Made by a program: the position numbers and the translations under genes. From Turnera subulata (Eukaryota; Streptophyta; Magnoliopsida; Malpighiales; Passifloraceae): a DNA stretch of 64,000 nucleotides. The stretch covers positions 2,207 through 66,206 of the forward strand of contig JAKUCV010000901.1 of assembly GCA_028386065.3 (NCBI GenBank). Reading direction: 5' to 3'. Shown piece after piece: positions 1-11,260 of this stretch (its first letter is position 1; every line of letters starts with the position of its first letter). The notes beneath the pieces were generated by a model. It was given only the letters and a program-made list of their open reading frames with translations. It ran no database searches and had not been told where the DNA came from.

Positions 1-313
1 AGCTATTCCTTTCTTGTTGCTTCACACGAAACCGCGCAGGAAAAGAATAGAAAAAGTTGTAGTAGTAGGTTTGCCCCTTAGGTTTATATACATGTATGTT
101 AACTGACAAAACTAGGTTTATATATATGTATGTTAACCGACAAAACTAAAGCTATCCAAATGGGCTTAGTAAGATTAGTGCTATGGGCTTTGTTGGCAAG
201 ATTGCTTTATAGAGGTTTGGGCTTTTAATATTCTTAAGAGCCTACTGTACTAATATTTATTTCACAATAGCTCAAAATATTATCATCTATATTAGTTACC
301 GGGTATTACATTC
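1..313 (-). mobile_element. Ty3/gypsy-type LTR, minus strand, cut by window edge
   Basis: Read on the minus strand, an LTR appears to start at 313 with TGTAATACCCGG. It is preceded by a purine-rich tract (AACAGGGGAAGAA, about 314-326). A pol end, a purine tract and TGTAATACCC in this order are familiar from plant Ty3/gypsy chromovirus elements. The far end of the LTR lies outside the window, so length and target duplication cannot be checked. No coding sequence is seen here. Confidence 0.5.
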
Positions 314-596
314 TTCCCCTGTTAGAAACTTCGGTCCCCGAATTTAATTTTAATCTTCTTGGTCGTAACGAAGAGGATAAAATTTTAACTCATAAGAATA
401 AGGTTTGTGGTCAAATAGCAAACAAAAGCACATAGAGAAAAGTTACTAAAGCCTAGACATAATACTAAGAAACCTATATTCAAGATAAAAGTCTGACGAA
501 AACAAGAACCTATGAACTCGGCTGATTCTATGACGATAGCAACATAACATTCTAAAAATTCCGTAAAAATCAATTAACGAAAATCGGGGCGTTACA
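314..596 (-). pseudogene. 3' end fragment of a minus-strand Ty3/gypsy element (pol tail and polypurine tract)
   Basis: The minus strand next to the LTR at 313 carries a sequence like the usual gypsy pol tail (ATTCGGGGACCGAAGTTTC), followed by the purine tract. No open frame of useful length survives. At 596 the minus strand reads TGTAACGCCCCGATTTTC. This is the typical first bases of another gypsy LTR class, so two elements probably abut here. The internal boundary is uncertain. Confidence 0.35.
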
Positions 597-841
597 ATCG
601 TTAAAACGCTACTCAGCATGCTGATTTCCTTCCACCGGATCCATTCATTCCTATATGAAAATGTACGCATGCATGTTATATCATATCAAGGTCAAGCCCA
701 GACTATGCACAATCAGACAAACAAACAAGCACAATTATCACCCTAAAGACCTACTGCCTGCTCCGCTACCAAAAAAGAAACGCCCCGACCCGCATTTACC
801 TTACAGAGTAAACACAAGCCAGAACTATTTTATTACAATAG
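597..841 (-). mobile_element. End of a minus-strand gypsy LTR with primer-binding site
   Basis: This stretch continues the minus-strand LTR found at 2491-4849. The two halves are separated by the solo LTR at 842-2490, and they join cleanly once that LTR and one AATAG copy are removed. On the minus strand the sequence TGGTAGCGGAGCA at about 759-771 resembles an initiator-Met tRNA primer-binding site. That suggests the LTR ends near 777 and the internal region begins below it. The internal part is truncated at about 597 and has no recognisable gag. Confidence 0.4.
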
Positions 842-2490
842 TATTAGAACCTATGTCTTCATGGTTCATTCATTACAGGTTTTGATAAATGACAAACCAA
901 GATCATAACAAAGATGAAGCAAAAAGAAATCAAGCAAACAAGCACTCAACCGAAGTGAACTCAACCAAAGTGATCAAGAATTCAAGTGAAGATATGATCA
1001 AGAGTTGAAGTGCAAAAAGAGCAAGAGAAGTTAGGACCCCCTTGTACAAGGTAAAACACTCAACTTCTCTTAGGCATTGGCTCAAAATAAAGTAAGTTTT
1101 ACTCATGCATTTCATAACATCATTTCAATGATCAAACATGCCTTTAAGCAATGAACATCGATGTTGAAATTCTAGACATCGATGTCCTGCCTTCAAATGT
1201 CTTTCCAGAATAGGCAGTAAGGTTTGAACATCGATGTTGGAATCCCAAACATCGATGTTCACATGACCGTTGCAATCAAAAACTGCCCTGCCCCAGCATA
1301 ACATCGATGTCCCTATTTCAAACATCGATGTTCTTCTTTTGAGTTTTCAAATTTGTTTTGCCGAGCCAAAATAACATCGATGTTATGATTTAAACATCGA
1401 TGTTCCTACCTTTGAACAATTTTTCAAAAACGGCAGTAGGCAAATAACATCGATGTTGGCATCCCAAACATCGATGTTCTTGGTTTCAACCATTTTCTCA
1501 AATGATGGCAGAAGGCTAAAAACATCGATGTTGGCTTTCCAAACATCGATGTTCTCGTGACCGTCACACTTGAAAACATTTTTGCATAAGCAAAACATCG
1601 ATGTTCTATTCCATAACATCGATGTTCTTCAAATGATCAGCTTCAATCATTTTTCACAGAAGCAAAATAACATCGATGTTGGAATGAAAACATCGATGTT
1701 CTTCACAGATCAGTTTTCATCTCATTTTCACAGAATCAAAATAACATCGATGTTGGGATATAGAACATCGATGTTTTAGTTACCGTTAGCCCAAAATTCA
1801 AATTTGATGGGCAAAACATCGATGTTCTACCTTTAAACATCGATGTTGTAGCCGTTGAGCAGACAACTTTTCAGCACCCACTAAGCTTTGTTTAAAGGTG
1901 TTTTCTTGGGTGCATTTCAAACGGCTCCATGACTTTTCAGAGCTACATATTGAGCATTTTTAGCTGTTTTTCAACACCAATCAACTCTCTATTCATTCAT
2001 CATTCATTGCAAAACAATCATTCAAGTTTAAAGAGCCAATTCCGTTGAGATTATTGAGGGTTGCCTTATTAGTGCTTAATTGTAACTCATACCCACTCTT
2101 GAGAGAGCTTTTGTTTGAGTAATCTTTGTAGTGTTGTTCATACTCTGAAAGGGAGGTTTGTTCCCTTGTAGCTACTCATAGGAAGAGTGATTTTCTTTCC
2201 TTGAGAGAAGTCTTGAAGTGAGGTATCTTCAAGCAAGTGTGTAGGATTCTTGTGATTAGAATTCCTAGGCTGTAAACGGTTTGTTAAGCACCCGGAAGCT
2301 TAACGGTAGATAGTGAACTCTTCAAGTGAACCTTGAAGGACTGGATTAGCCACAAATTAGTTGTGTGTGAACCAGTATAAAAATCTCTTGTGTCCTTCTT
2401 TCAATTCCGCATCTTATTTCCTGCAAATATTTTCAGTTTTAGGGCTAAAGCTATTCACCCCCCCTCTAGCTTAGCCTTTCCGAACTTACA
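842..2490 (+). mobile_element. Solo LTR of the Sirevirus-like family (1649 bp)
   Basis: The stretch aligns along its length with the LTRs at 49128-50548 and 52442-53876. Shared parts include the start (TATTAGAAC against TGTTAGAAC), the block around GCATTGGCTCAAAATAAA, the palindrome array and the CCCCCCCTCTAGCTTA end. It is flanked by a perfect 5-bp target duplication, AATAG (837-841 and 2491-2495). No internal region is present, so it is a solo LTR left by LTR-LTR recombination. It is longer than the complete copies because it has 20 palindromes instead of 16. It lies inside a minus-strand gypsy LTR. Confidence 0.88.
1154..1847. promoter_or_regulatory. Array of 20 ACATCGATGT palindromes, paired at 21-bp spacing
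   Basis: Twenty copies of ACATCGATGT are present, most as the 12-mer AACATCGATGTT. They occur as pairs whose starts are 20 or 21 bp apart (1154/1175, 1227/1248, 1300/1321, 1373/1393, 1446/1467 and so on). Successive pairs start about 73 bp apart in the first half of the array. The pairs are separated by diverse AT-rich sequence. Sireviruses are known to carry palindromic motifs in their LTR regulatory region. The function proposed here, phased protein binding, is inference. Confidence 0.75.
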
Positions 2491-4849
2491 AATAGCGAAC
2501 AATAATTACATAACAGAGTTTAGTACAACGAAGATCCAGATAACATCCGTCACCCGAGTACGGGGACCTTTATTATGGTCATAATACAACAACACTCAAT
2601 AACAACAATAGAAAATATAGAACAACAACAGGGACAGAGTGATGAGAAAATAGCAGCGGAAGACTCTATGCACATGCAGCGGAGGTATGGATCCGAGGTC
2701 AAGTGAAGAAGATACAGCAGCTGGTCGTACATCGTACCTGTACTACGAGCAACTCATCCTACGTGATGAAACCACGCAGGCGAGGGGTGAGTCCGAAACG
2801 CTCACCGGTACAATAAAGTACAATCATGGATAAACAGTGATATGCAAGCAACCATAAAACTTCAAGGAAGGAAAGAGAATCAAGCAATAAGAAATATACT
2901 AAAACATGACTAGTCAACTTAACTCTTCAAATTTTAATATTTGGGCCCGTCACTGGACAAGCTAGGGTCGTACCAGGTTATCAACATGTTCCGGGTGCCA
3001 GATCAAAAGAGAACCCGGGATAGACATCCCAATATTCAAATAGGGATAGACATCCCAAATATTAAATAGGGATAGACATCCCAAGCGTAGACATGCTTAA
3101 ATAACTCGATCATGGTCACCACAAAACAGCCTCTAACCATCAAGTCGCACCACTACTTCCCACGTGACATTTAAGTCATCAACACAATTTTTAATTATCC
3201 AATTCCTTAGGATGTCCATCATATTAGTTCAACAACAACGACAATAGCAGAGATTCCCAACAAACCAACACAGCAGTTCCATCAACAATTCAAGCAACAG
3301 AAATATCACAACAGTATTACAGGCAACATATCATAGGTTATGCATCCTCACCTTAGCCGATTATCAGTTTTGGAACTCCTCAACAGGTTCCAAATCCGGT
3401 TCCTCGTTGTACTGCTCGTTATCAGCTCCTATAATAAACAATGAATATTTCCACATAAGATGCATAGTAATGATGTGCAAATGATAATTGTATCTTTATC
3501 TACCCCGGTATTATTTAATTTTGGATACTACCCCTTTCCGGGATTTTCCATAAAACTAATTTGCCATAACATACATATTTTTCTCCAACATATATATCCC
3601 ATTTTTAATTACCAAAACTCCATAATTTATACTCATCATATTATCATAAGATAACCATATTTCTTTTCCATAGTATACTCTATATTTCAGAATTATATCT
3701 ATATGTATTTTCTTCTTTTTTTTAATAAATCTAGAATGGGCCCAAGATTCAAGCCCGGCCCGCCACTTGAGCTCAAATCCAGGCTAGGTAGCAGCCCAGG
3801 CAGGAACCCACGTAGCAGGCCCAGTACCATCAGCCCATTACCCTAACCCAGACCCAACCGGGTCAAACCCGTCTCAACCGGGTCATCTTCAACCCGTGGA
3901 CGACTGCTCATCTTCGTGAGTTGCAGCGGCGGCACGACGTGGAAACAACAGCGAGGCGAGGCGACGGAGAGGAGAAGCGAAGGTGGAGGCGGCGGTGGCT
4001 GCTGGTGCTGCAGGCGTGCGACTAGGTCGGCGTCGCATGGAGGAGGAGGCGCGGTGACTTGCAGCGACGGCGAGGAAGAAGGAGGGAGGCGACGCGAGAG
4101 AGGAGAGGAAAGAGGGGCGGCGACGGTGGTGACTGGATGGTGGCGGTGGTCCGGGTGGTCGGTTTGGAGGAGAAAGGAGGACTGAAGAAGAAAAAGAAAA
4201 GTTAATGAGGGGTTGTTTCAAAACGGTGGCGTATGGTGTTGTTTTGTTTTTTCTTTTTTCTTCCTTGGTTACACTGGTTAGTATGTTGCAGGTAAGGCAC
4301 TGGATTTGTGTTTACTGGTTATGGGTTTTTAGCTGTAGGAGTAGTTTGTGTATACTGTGCAAGATCAAGCAAGAAGAGCACAGTTTATAGACTTGGTTGA
4401 TTTAGTGGTGCAGGAATGGTGTGAAAGAAGACATTAGCTTAAGTTAAAATACACCGCATGCATGGTGCAGCTGGAGTAAACTGATAAAGATTATGGAAGA
4501 TGCAACTGATATTGCAGCTGCGAGGTCGACACGTGCTGGTATGATTAACCTGCTTAATTAAGCGGGTACTGTCCGGACCAGCAAATAACTATTTTACCCC
4601 TTTACTTTATTTTTGGTCCGTTCGTTTGAGGTTAAACTCGACTTTTTCTAAAGATTTTTGGACCGAAAAAATGTTAACTTGGTCCAGAATATCCGCATAA
4701 AATTCCCGAACGTGGGACAATACTCGATATCGGAATCCAATGCTTGATTTACCTTAAATTAATTACCCAAGATTAATTTTATAAGGTAAATTACTGTACA
4801 TGGTCTTTTACAGTTCCGGTAAAAATATAAATTTTACCAGGGCTGTTAC
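2491..4849 (-). mobile_element. Long gypsy-type LTR, minus strand (main part)
   Basis: On the minus strand it starts at 4849 with TGTAACAGCCC. It runs through a GC-rich part (3740-4140, repeated GGCGG and CGGTGG stretches) and a block resembling the LTRs at 53882-55361 and 55385-57532: a TCACCCCTC motif, then GGATCCATA, then TTCCGCTGC. It continues at 597-841. The right edge lies inside a satellite monomer, so the element inserted into the satellite array. Open frames in the GC-rich stretch are compositional. No gag or pol is present. Confidence 0.5.
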
Positions 4850-7800
4850 ATTTCGTACACATACCAATAAAAATTCAATCCAACTACCTGCAAAATTTCA
4901 AAGTTTTCTGAGACGTGGAAGTCCGACTTTTAATTTTTGGAACAATTAAAATCCCGTGAATCAGGAAAATTGGAAAAGCACCTCAGATGAGCTCAAAAAA
5001 TCCGGGGAAGGCATCCAAAAATCCTTATAAATCATCCCCATATTTGTGGAATCTTCTTAGGTAGCGTTTGACATGATGCATTTGGAGGTTGCTCTTATGC
5101 ATTGGTTCACTCGGCCATTGGGGCGCCATTGATGCGCTATTGGTGCGCCATTGGTGCGATTTTTGAATTTTCTGAGATGCGGAGGTCCGGCTTTCGTTTT
5201 TGGAACAATTAAAATCATGTAAAACGAGAAAAATGGAAAAGCACCCCAGACGAGCTCAAAATGTCTGGGGAACGCATCCAAAAATCCATATAAATCATCC
5301 CCATATTTTTGGAATCTGTAGCATTTGACATGGTGGATTTGGAGATTGCTCATTGGTGCGCCAATGGTGCAATTTTTGATTTTGAGCTGAAATTTTGCTT
5401 TTTGGGTTTTGAGCTGAAATTTTGTACACACGCCAATAAAAATCCAATCCAACTACCTGAAAAATTTCAGATTTTTTATGAGAAGTGGAAGTCCGACTTT
5501 TTATTTTTGGAACAAAAAATCCCGTAAATCGTGAAAAATGGAAAAGCACCTCAGAGGAGCTCAAAATGTCTGGGGAAGGCATCCAAAAATCCTTATAAAT
5601 CATCACCATATTTTTGAAATCTTGTTAGGTAGCATTTGACGTGGTGGATTTGGAAATTGCTCTTATGCATTGGTTCACTAGCCCAATGGGGCGCCACTGG
5701 TGCGATTTTTGAGTTTTTAGCTGAAATTTTGTTTTTTGAGTTTAGAGCTGATATTTTGTACACAAACAAATAAAAATCCAATCCAACTACCTGCAAAATT
5801 TCAAATTTTTCAGAGAACTGGAAGTTCGACTTTTTATTTTTGGAACAATTAAAATCCAGTAAATCGGGAAAAATGGAAGAGCACCCCAGATGAACTAAAA
5901 ATCTCCGGGGAAGGCATCCAAAAATCCTTATAAATCATCCCCAGAATTGTTGAATCTTCATAGGTAGCATTTGACATGTTGGATTTGGAGATTGCTCTTA
6001 TGCATTGGTTCACTGGGCCATTGGCGCGCCATTGGATCGCTATTGGGGCGCCATTGGGGCGCTATTGGTGCGCCATTGGTGCGATTTTTGAGTTTTGAGC
6101 TGAAATTTTAATTTCTGGGTTTTGAGCTGAAATTTTGTACACACACCAGTAAAAATCCAATCCAACTACCTGAGAAATTTCAGATTTTTCTGAGTTGGGG
6201 AAGTTTGACTTTTTATTTTTGGAACAATTAAAATCCCGTAAATCGGGAAAAATGAAAAAGCACCGCAGATGAGCTCAAAATGTCCGGGGAAGGCATCCAA
6301 AAATCCTTATAAATCATCCCCATATTTGTGGAATCTTCTTAGGTAGCATTTGACATGGAGGATTTGGAGATTGCTCTTATGCAATGATTCAGTGGGCCAT
6401 CGGGACGCCATGGGATCGCTATTGGGGCGCCGTTGGTGCGATTTTTGAGTTTTGAGCAGAAATTTTGATTTTTGAGTTTTGAGCAAATATGTTTAACATA
6501 AAAGAATAAAAACCCAATCCAACTACCTGCAAAATTTCAGAGTTTTCTGAGGTGCAGAAGTCCGGTTTTTCATTTTTGGAACAATTAAAATCCTGTAAAA
6601 CGGGAAAAATGGAAAAGCACCCCAGATGAGCTCAAAATGTCCGGGGAACGCTTCCAAAAATCCATATAAATCATCCTCATATTTGTGGAATCATCTTAGG
6701 TGGCATTTGACATGGTGGATTTGGAGATTGCTCTAATACATTGGTTCACTGGGCCAACGGTGCGCCAATGGTGCGCTATTGGTTCGCCATTGGTGCGCCA
6801 ATAGGGCGCTATTGGTGCGCCATTGGTGCAATTTTAGAGTTTTGAGCTGAAATTTTGATTTTGAGTTTTGAGCTGACATTTTGTACTCAAACCAATAAAT
6901 TTCCAATCCAACTACCTGCAAAATTTCAAAGTTTCTGAAATGTGGAAGTCCGACTTTTTACTTTTGGAACAATTAAAATCCTGTGAATCGGGAAAAATGG
7001 AAAAGCACCTTAGATGAGCTCGAAATATCCGGGGAAGGCATCCAAAAATCCTTATAAATTATCCCCATATTTGTGGATTCATCTTAGGTAGTATTTGACA
7101 TGGTGGATTTAGAGACTGCTCTTATGCATTGGTTCAATGGGCCATTGGTGCGCTATTGGGGCGCGCCATTGATGCGCTATTGGTGCGCCACTGGTGCGAT
7201 TTTTGAGTTTTGAGCTGAAATTTTGATTTTTAAGTTTTGAGCTGAAATTTTGTACACACAAAAATAAAAATCCAATCCAACTACCTGAAAATTTTCAGAT
7301 TATTCTGAGATGTGGAAGTTCGACTTTTCATTTTTGGAACAATTAAAATCCCGTATATCGGAAAAAATGGAAAAGCACCTCATATGAGCTCAAAATGTCT
7401 GGGGAAGGCATCCAGGAATCCTTGTAAATCGTCCCCAAATTTAAGGAATCATCTTACGTAGCATTTGACATGTTGGATTTGGAGATTGCTCTTATGCATT
7501 GGTTCAGTGGCCCATCGGGGCGCCATTGGTGCGATTTTTGAGTTTTTAGCTGAAATTTTATTTTGATTTTTGAGCTTAAAGTTATTACACAAACCCGTAA
7601 AAACCCAGTCCAACTACCTGCAAAATTTCAGAATTTTCTGAGATGCGAAAGTCCGACTTTTCATTTTTGGAACAATTAAAATCCCGTAAAACGGGAAAAA
7701 TGGAAAAGCTCCTCAGATGAGCTCAAAATGTCCGGGGAAGGCATTCAAAAATCCGTATAAATCAACCCCATGTTTGTGGATTCTTCTTACATAGCATTTT

Positions 7801-8699
7801 ACATGGTGAATTTGGAGATTGCTCATTGGTGCGCCATTGGGGCGCTATTGTTGCGATTTTTGAGTTTTGAGCTGAAATTTTGTACACCCACGACTAAAAA
7901 TTCAATTCAACTACCTGCAAAAGTTCAGAATTTTCTGAGATGTGGATGTCCGACTTTTTATTTCTGGAACAATTAAAATCCCATAAATCGGGAAAAATGG
8001 AAAAGCATCTCAGATGAGCTCAAAATGTCTGGGGAAGGCATCCAAAAATTCTTATAAATCATCCCCATGTTTGCGGAATCATCTTAGGTAGCATTTTACA
8101 TGGTGGAATTGGAGATTGCTCTTACGCATTGGTTCACTGGGCCATTGGTGCGCCATTGGGGCGCTATTGGTGCGCCATTGGTGCAATTTTAGAGTTTTGA
8201 GCTGAAATTTTGATTTTTGAGTTTTGAGCTTACATTGTGTGCACAAACCAATAAAAATCCAATCCAACTACCTGCAAAATTTCAAAATTTTTTGAGATGT
8301 GGAAGTCCGACTTTTTATTTCTGGAACAACTAAAATCCCGTAAATCGGGAAAAATGGAAATGCACCTTAGACGAGCTCAAAATGTCCAGGGAAGGCATCC
8401 AAAAATTCTTATAAATCATCCCCACAATCGTGGAATCATCTTAGCTAGGGTTTGACATGTTGGATTTGGAGATTGCTCTTATGCATTGGTTCATTGGGCC
8501 ATTGGTGCGCTATTTGGGCACTATTGGTGCGCCATTGATGCGCTATTGGTGCGCCATTGGTGCGATTTTAGAGTTTTGAGCTGAAACTTTGATTTTTGAG
8601 TTTTGAGCTGAAATTTTGTACACACAACAATAAAAACCCAATCCAACCACCTGAAAAATTTCAGAATATTATGAGATGTAGGAGTTCGATTTTTTATTT

Positions 8700-11260
8700 T
8701 TGGAACAATTAAAATCCCGTGAATCGGGAAAAATGGAAAAGCACCACAGTTGAGCTCAAATTGTCCGCGGAAGGCATCCAGAAATCCTTATAAATCATCC
8801 CCATATTTTTGGAATCATCTTACATAGCATTTGACATGTTGGATTTGGAGATTGCTCTTATGCATTGGTTCACTGGCCCATTGGGCCGCCATTGGTGCGC
8901 TATTGGGGCGTCATTGGTGCGATTTTTGAGCTTTTAGCTGAAATTTTGATTTTTGAGTTTTGAGCTTAACTTTATTACACAAACCAATAAAAACCCACTC
9001 CAACTACCTGCAAAATTTCAGAATTTTCTGAGATGCGGAAGTCCGTCTTTTCATTTTTGGGACAATTAAAATCCCGTAAAACGGGAAAAATGGAAAAGCA
9101 CCCCAGATGAGCTCAAAAAGTCCGGGGAACGCATCCAAAAATCCTTATAAATCACCCCCATAATTTTGGAATCGGTAGTATTTGACATGGTGGATTTGGA
9201 GATTGCTCATTGGTGCACTATTGGTGCGCAATTGGGGCGTCATTGGTGCATTTTTGAGTTTTTAGCTGAATTTTTTTTTTTGAGTTTTGAGCTTAAATGT
9301 ATTACACAAACCAATAAAAACCCAGTCCAACTACCTGCAAAAATCCTTATAAATCATCCCCATATTTGTGGAATCAACTTAGGTAGCATTTGACATGGTG
9401 GATTTGGAGATTGCTCTAATACATTGGTTCACTGGGCCAATGGTGCGCCATTGGGGCGCCAATGGTGCGCTATTGGTTCGACCTTGGTGCGCCATTGGGG
9501 CGCTATTGGTGCGCCAATGGTGCAATTTTAGAGTTTTGAGCTGAAATTTTGATTTTAAGTTTTGAGCTGACATTTTCTACACAAACCAATAAATATCCAG
9601 TCCAACTACCTGCAAAATTTCAAAGTTTTCTGAGATGTGGAAGTCCGACTTTTTATTTTTGGAACATTTAAAATCCCGTGAATCGGGAAAAGTGGAAAAG
9701 CACCTTAGATGAGCTCAAAATGTCTGGGGAAGGCATCCAAAAATTCTTATAAATTATCCCCATATTTGTGGAATCTTCTTAGGTAGCATTTGACAGGGTG
9801 GATTTGGAGACTGCTCTTATGCATTGGTTCATTGGGCCATTGGGGCGCCATTGATGCGCTATTGGTGCGCCATTGGTGCGATTTTTGAGTTTTGAGCTAA
9901 AACTTTGATTTTTAAGTTTTGTGCTGAAATTTTGTACACACAACAATAAAAATCCAATCCAACTACCTGAAAAATTTCAGATTATTCTGAGATGAGTTAG
10001 TCCAAATTTTTATTTCTGGAACAATTAAAATCCCGTAAATCGGGAAAAATGGAAAAGCACCTGAGATGAGCTCAAACTGACCGGGAAAGGCATGCAAAAA
10101 TCCTTATAAATCATCCCCATATTTTTGGAATCATCTTAGGTAGCATTTGACATGGTGGATTTGGAGATTGGTCTAATACATTGCTTCACTGGGCCAATGG
10201 TGCACCATTGGGGCGCGAATGGTGCGCTATTGGCTCCCCATTGGTGCGCCATTGGTGCAATTTTAGGGTTTTGAGCTGAAATTTTGATTTTGAGTTTGGA
10301 GCTGACATTTTGTACACAAACCAATAAATATCCAATCCAACTACCTGCAAAATTTCAAAGTGTTTTGAGATGTGGAAGTCCGACTTTTTTTTTTTGGAAC
10401 AATTAAAATCCCGTGAATCGGGAAAAATGGAAAAGCACCTTAGATGAGCTCAAAATGTCCGGGGAAGGCGTCCAAAAATTCTAATAAATGATCCCCATAT
10501 TTCTGGAATCATCTTAGGTAGCATTTGACGTGTTGTATTTAGAGACTGCTCTTATGCTTTGGTTCAATGGGCCATTGGGGCGCCATTGATGCGCTATTGG
10601 TGCGCCATTGGTGCGACTTTGGAGTTTTGAGCTGAAACTTTGATTTTTAAGTTTTGAGCTGAAATTTTGTACACACAACAATAAAAATCCAATCCAACTA
10701 CCTGAATAATTTCAGATTATTCTGATATGTGGCAGTCCGACTTTTTATTTCTGGAACAATTAAATTGCCGTAAATAGGGAAAATTGGAAAAGCAACTCAG
10801 ATGAGCTCAAATTGACCAGGGAAGGCACGCAAAAATCCTTATAAATCATCCCCATATTTGTGGAATCATCTTAGGTAGCATTTGACATGGTGGATTTGGA
10901 GATTGCTCTAATACATTGGTTCACTGGGCTAATGGTGCGCCATTGGGGTGCCAATGGGGCGCCAATGGTGCGCTATTGGTTCGCCATTGGTGCGCCATTG
11001 GGGCGCTGTTGGTGCACCATTGCTGCAATTTTAGAGTTTTGAGCTGAAATTTTGATTTTGAGTTTTGAGCTGACATTTTGTACACAAACCAATAAAAATC
11101 CAATCCAACTACCGGCAAAATTTCATAGTTTTCTGAGATGTGGAGGTCCGACTTTATATTTTTAGAACAATTAAAATCCCGTGAATCGGGAAAAATGGAA
11201 AAGCACCTTAGATGAGCTCGAAATGTCCGGGGAAGGCATCCAAAAATCCTTATAAATTAT
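8700..11260 (+). repeat. Higher-order satellite block X (copy 1)
   Basis: This multi-monomer block is repeated at about 17090-19560, roughly 8.3 kb further on. Diagnostic variants recur in the same order: TTGTCCGCGGAAGGC (about 8760 and 17099), a monomer lacking its GGAAAAGCACC section (about 9330 and 17670), and TTGGTCTAATACATTG variants (10167 and 18461). Matching order of private variants shows block duplication rather than independent monomer drift. Edges are approximate. Confidence 0.65.

Noticed and set aside
3889..4221. GC-rich frames on both strands in the left LTR
   Set aside because: Repetitive GGCGG and CGGTGG composition keeps frames open. There is no motif, and the position is inside a non-coding LTR.
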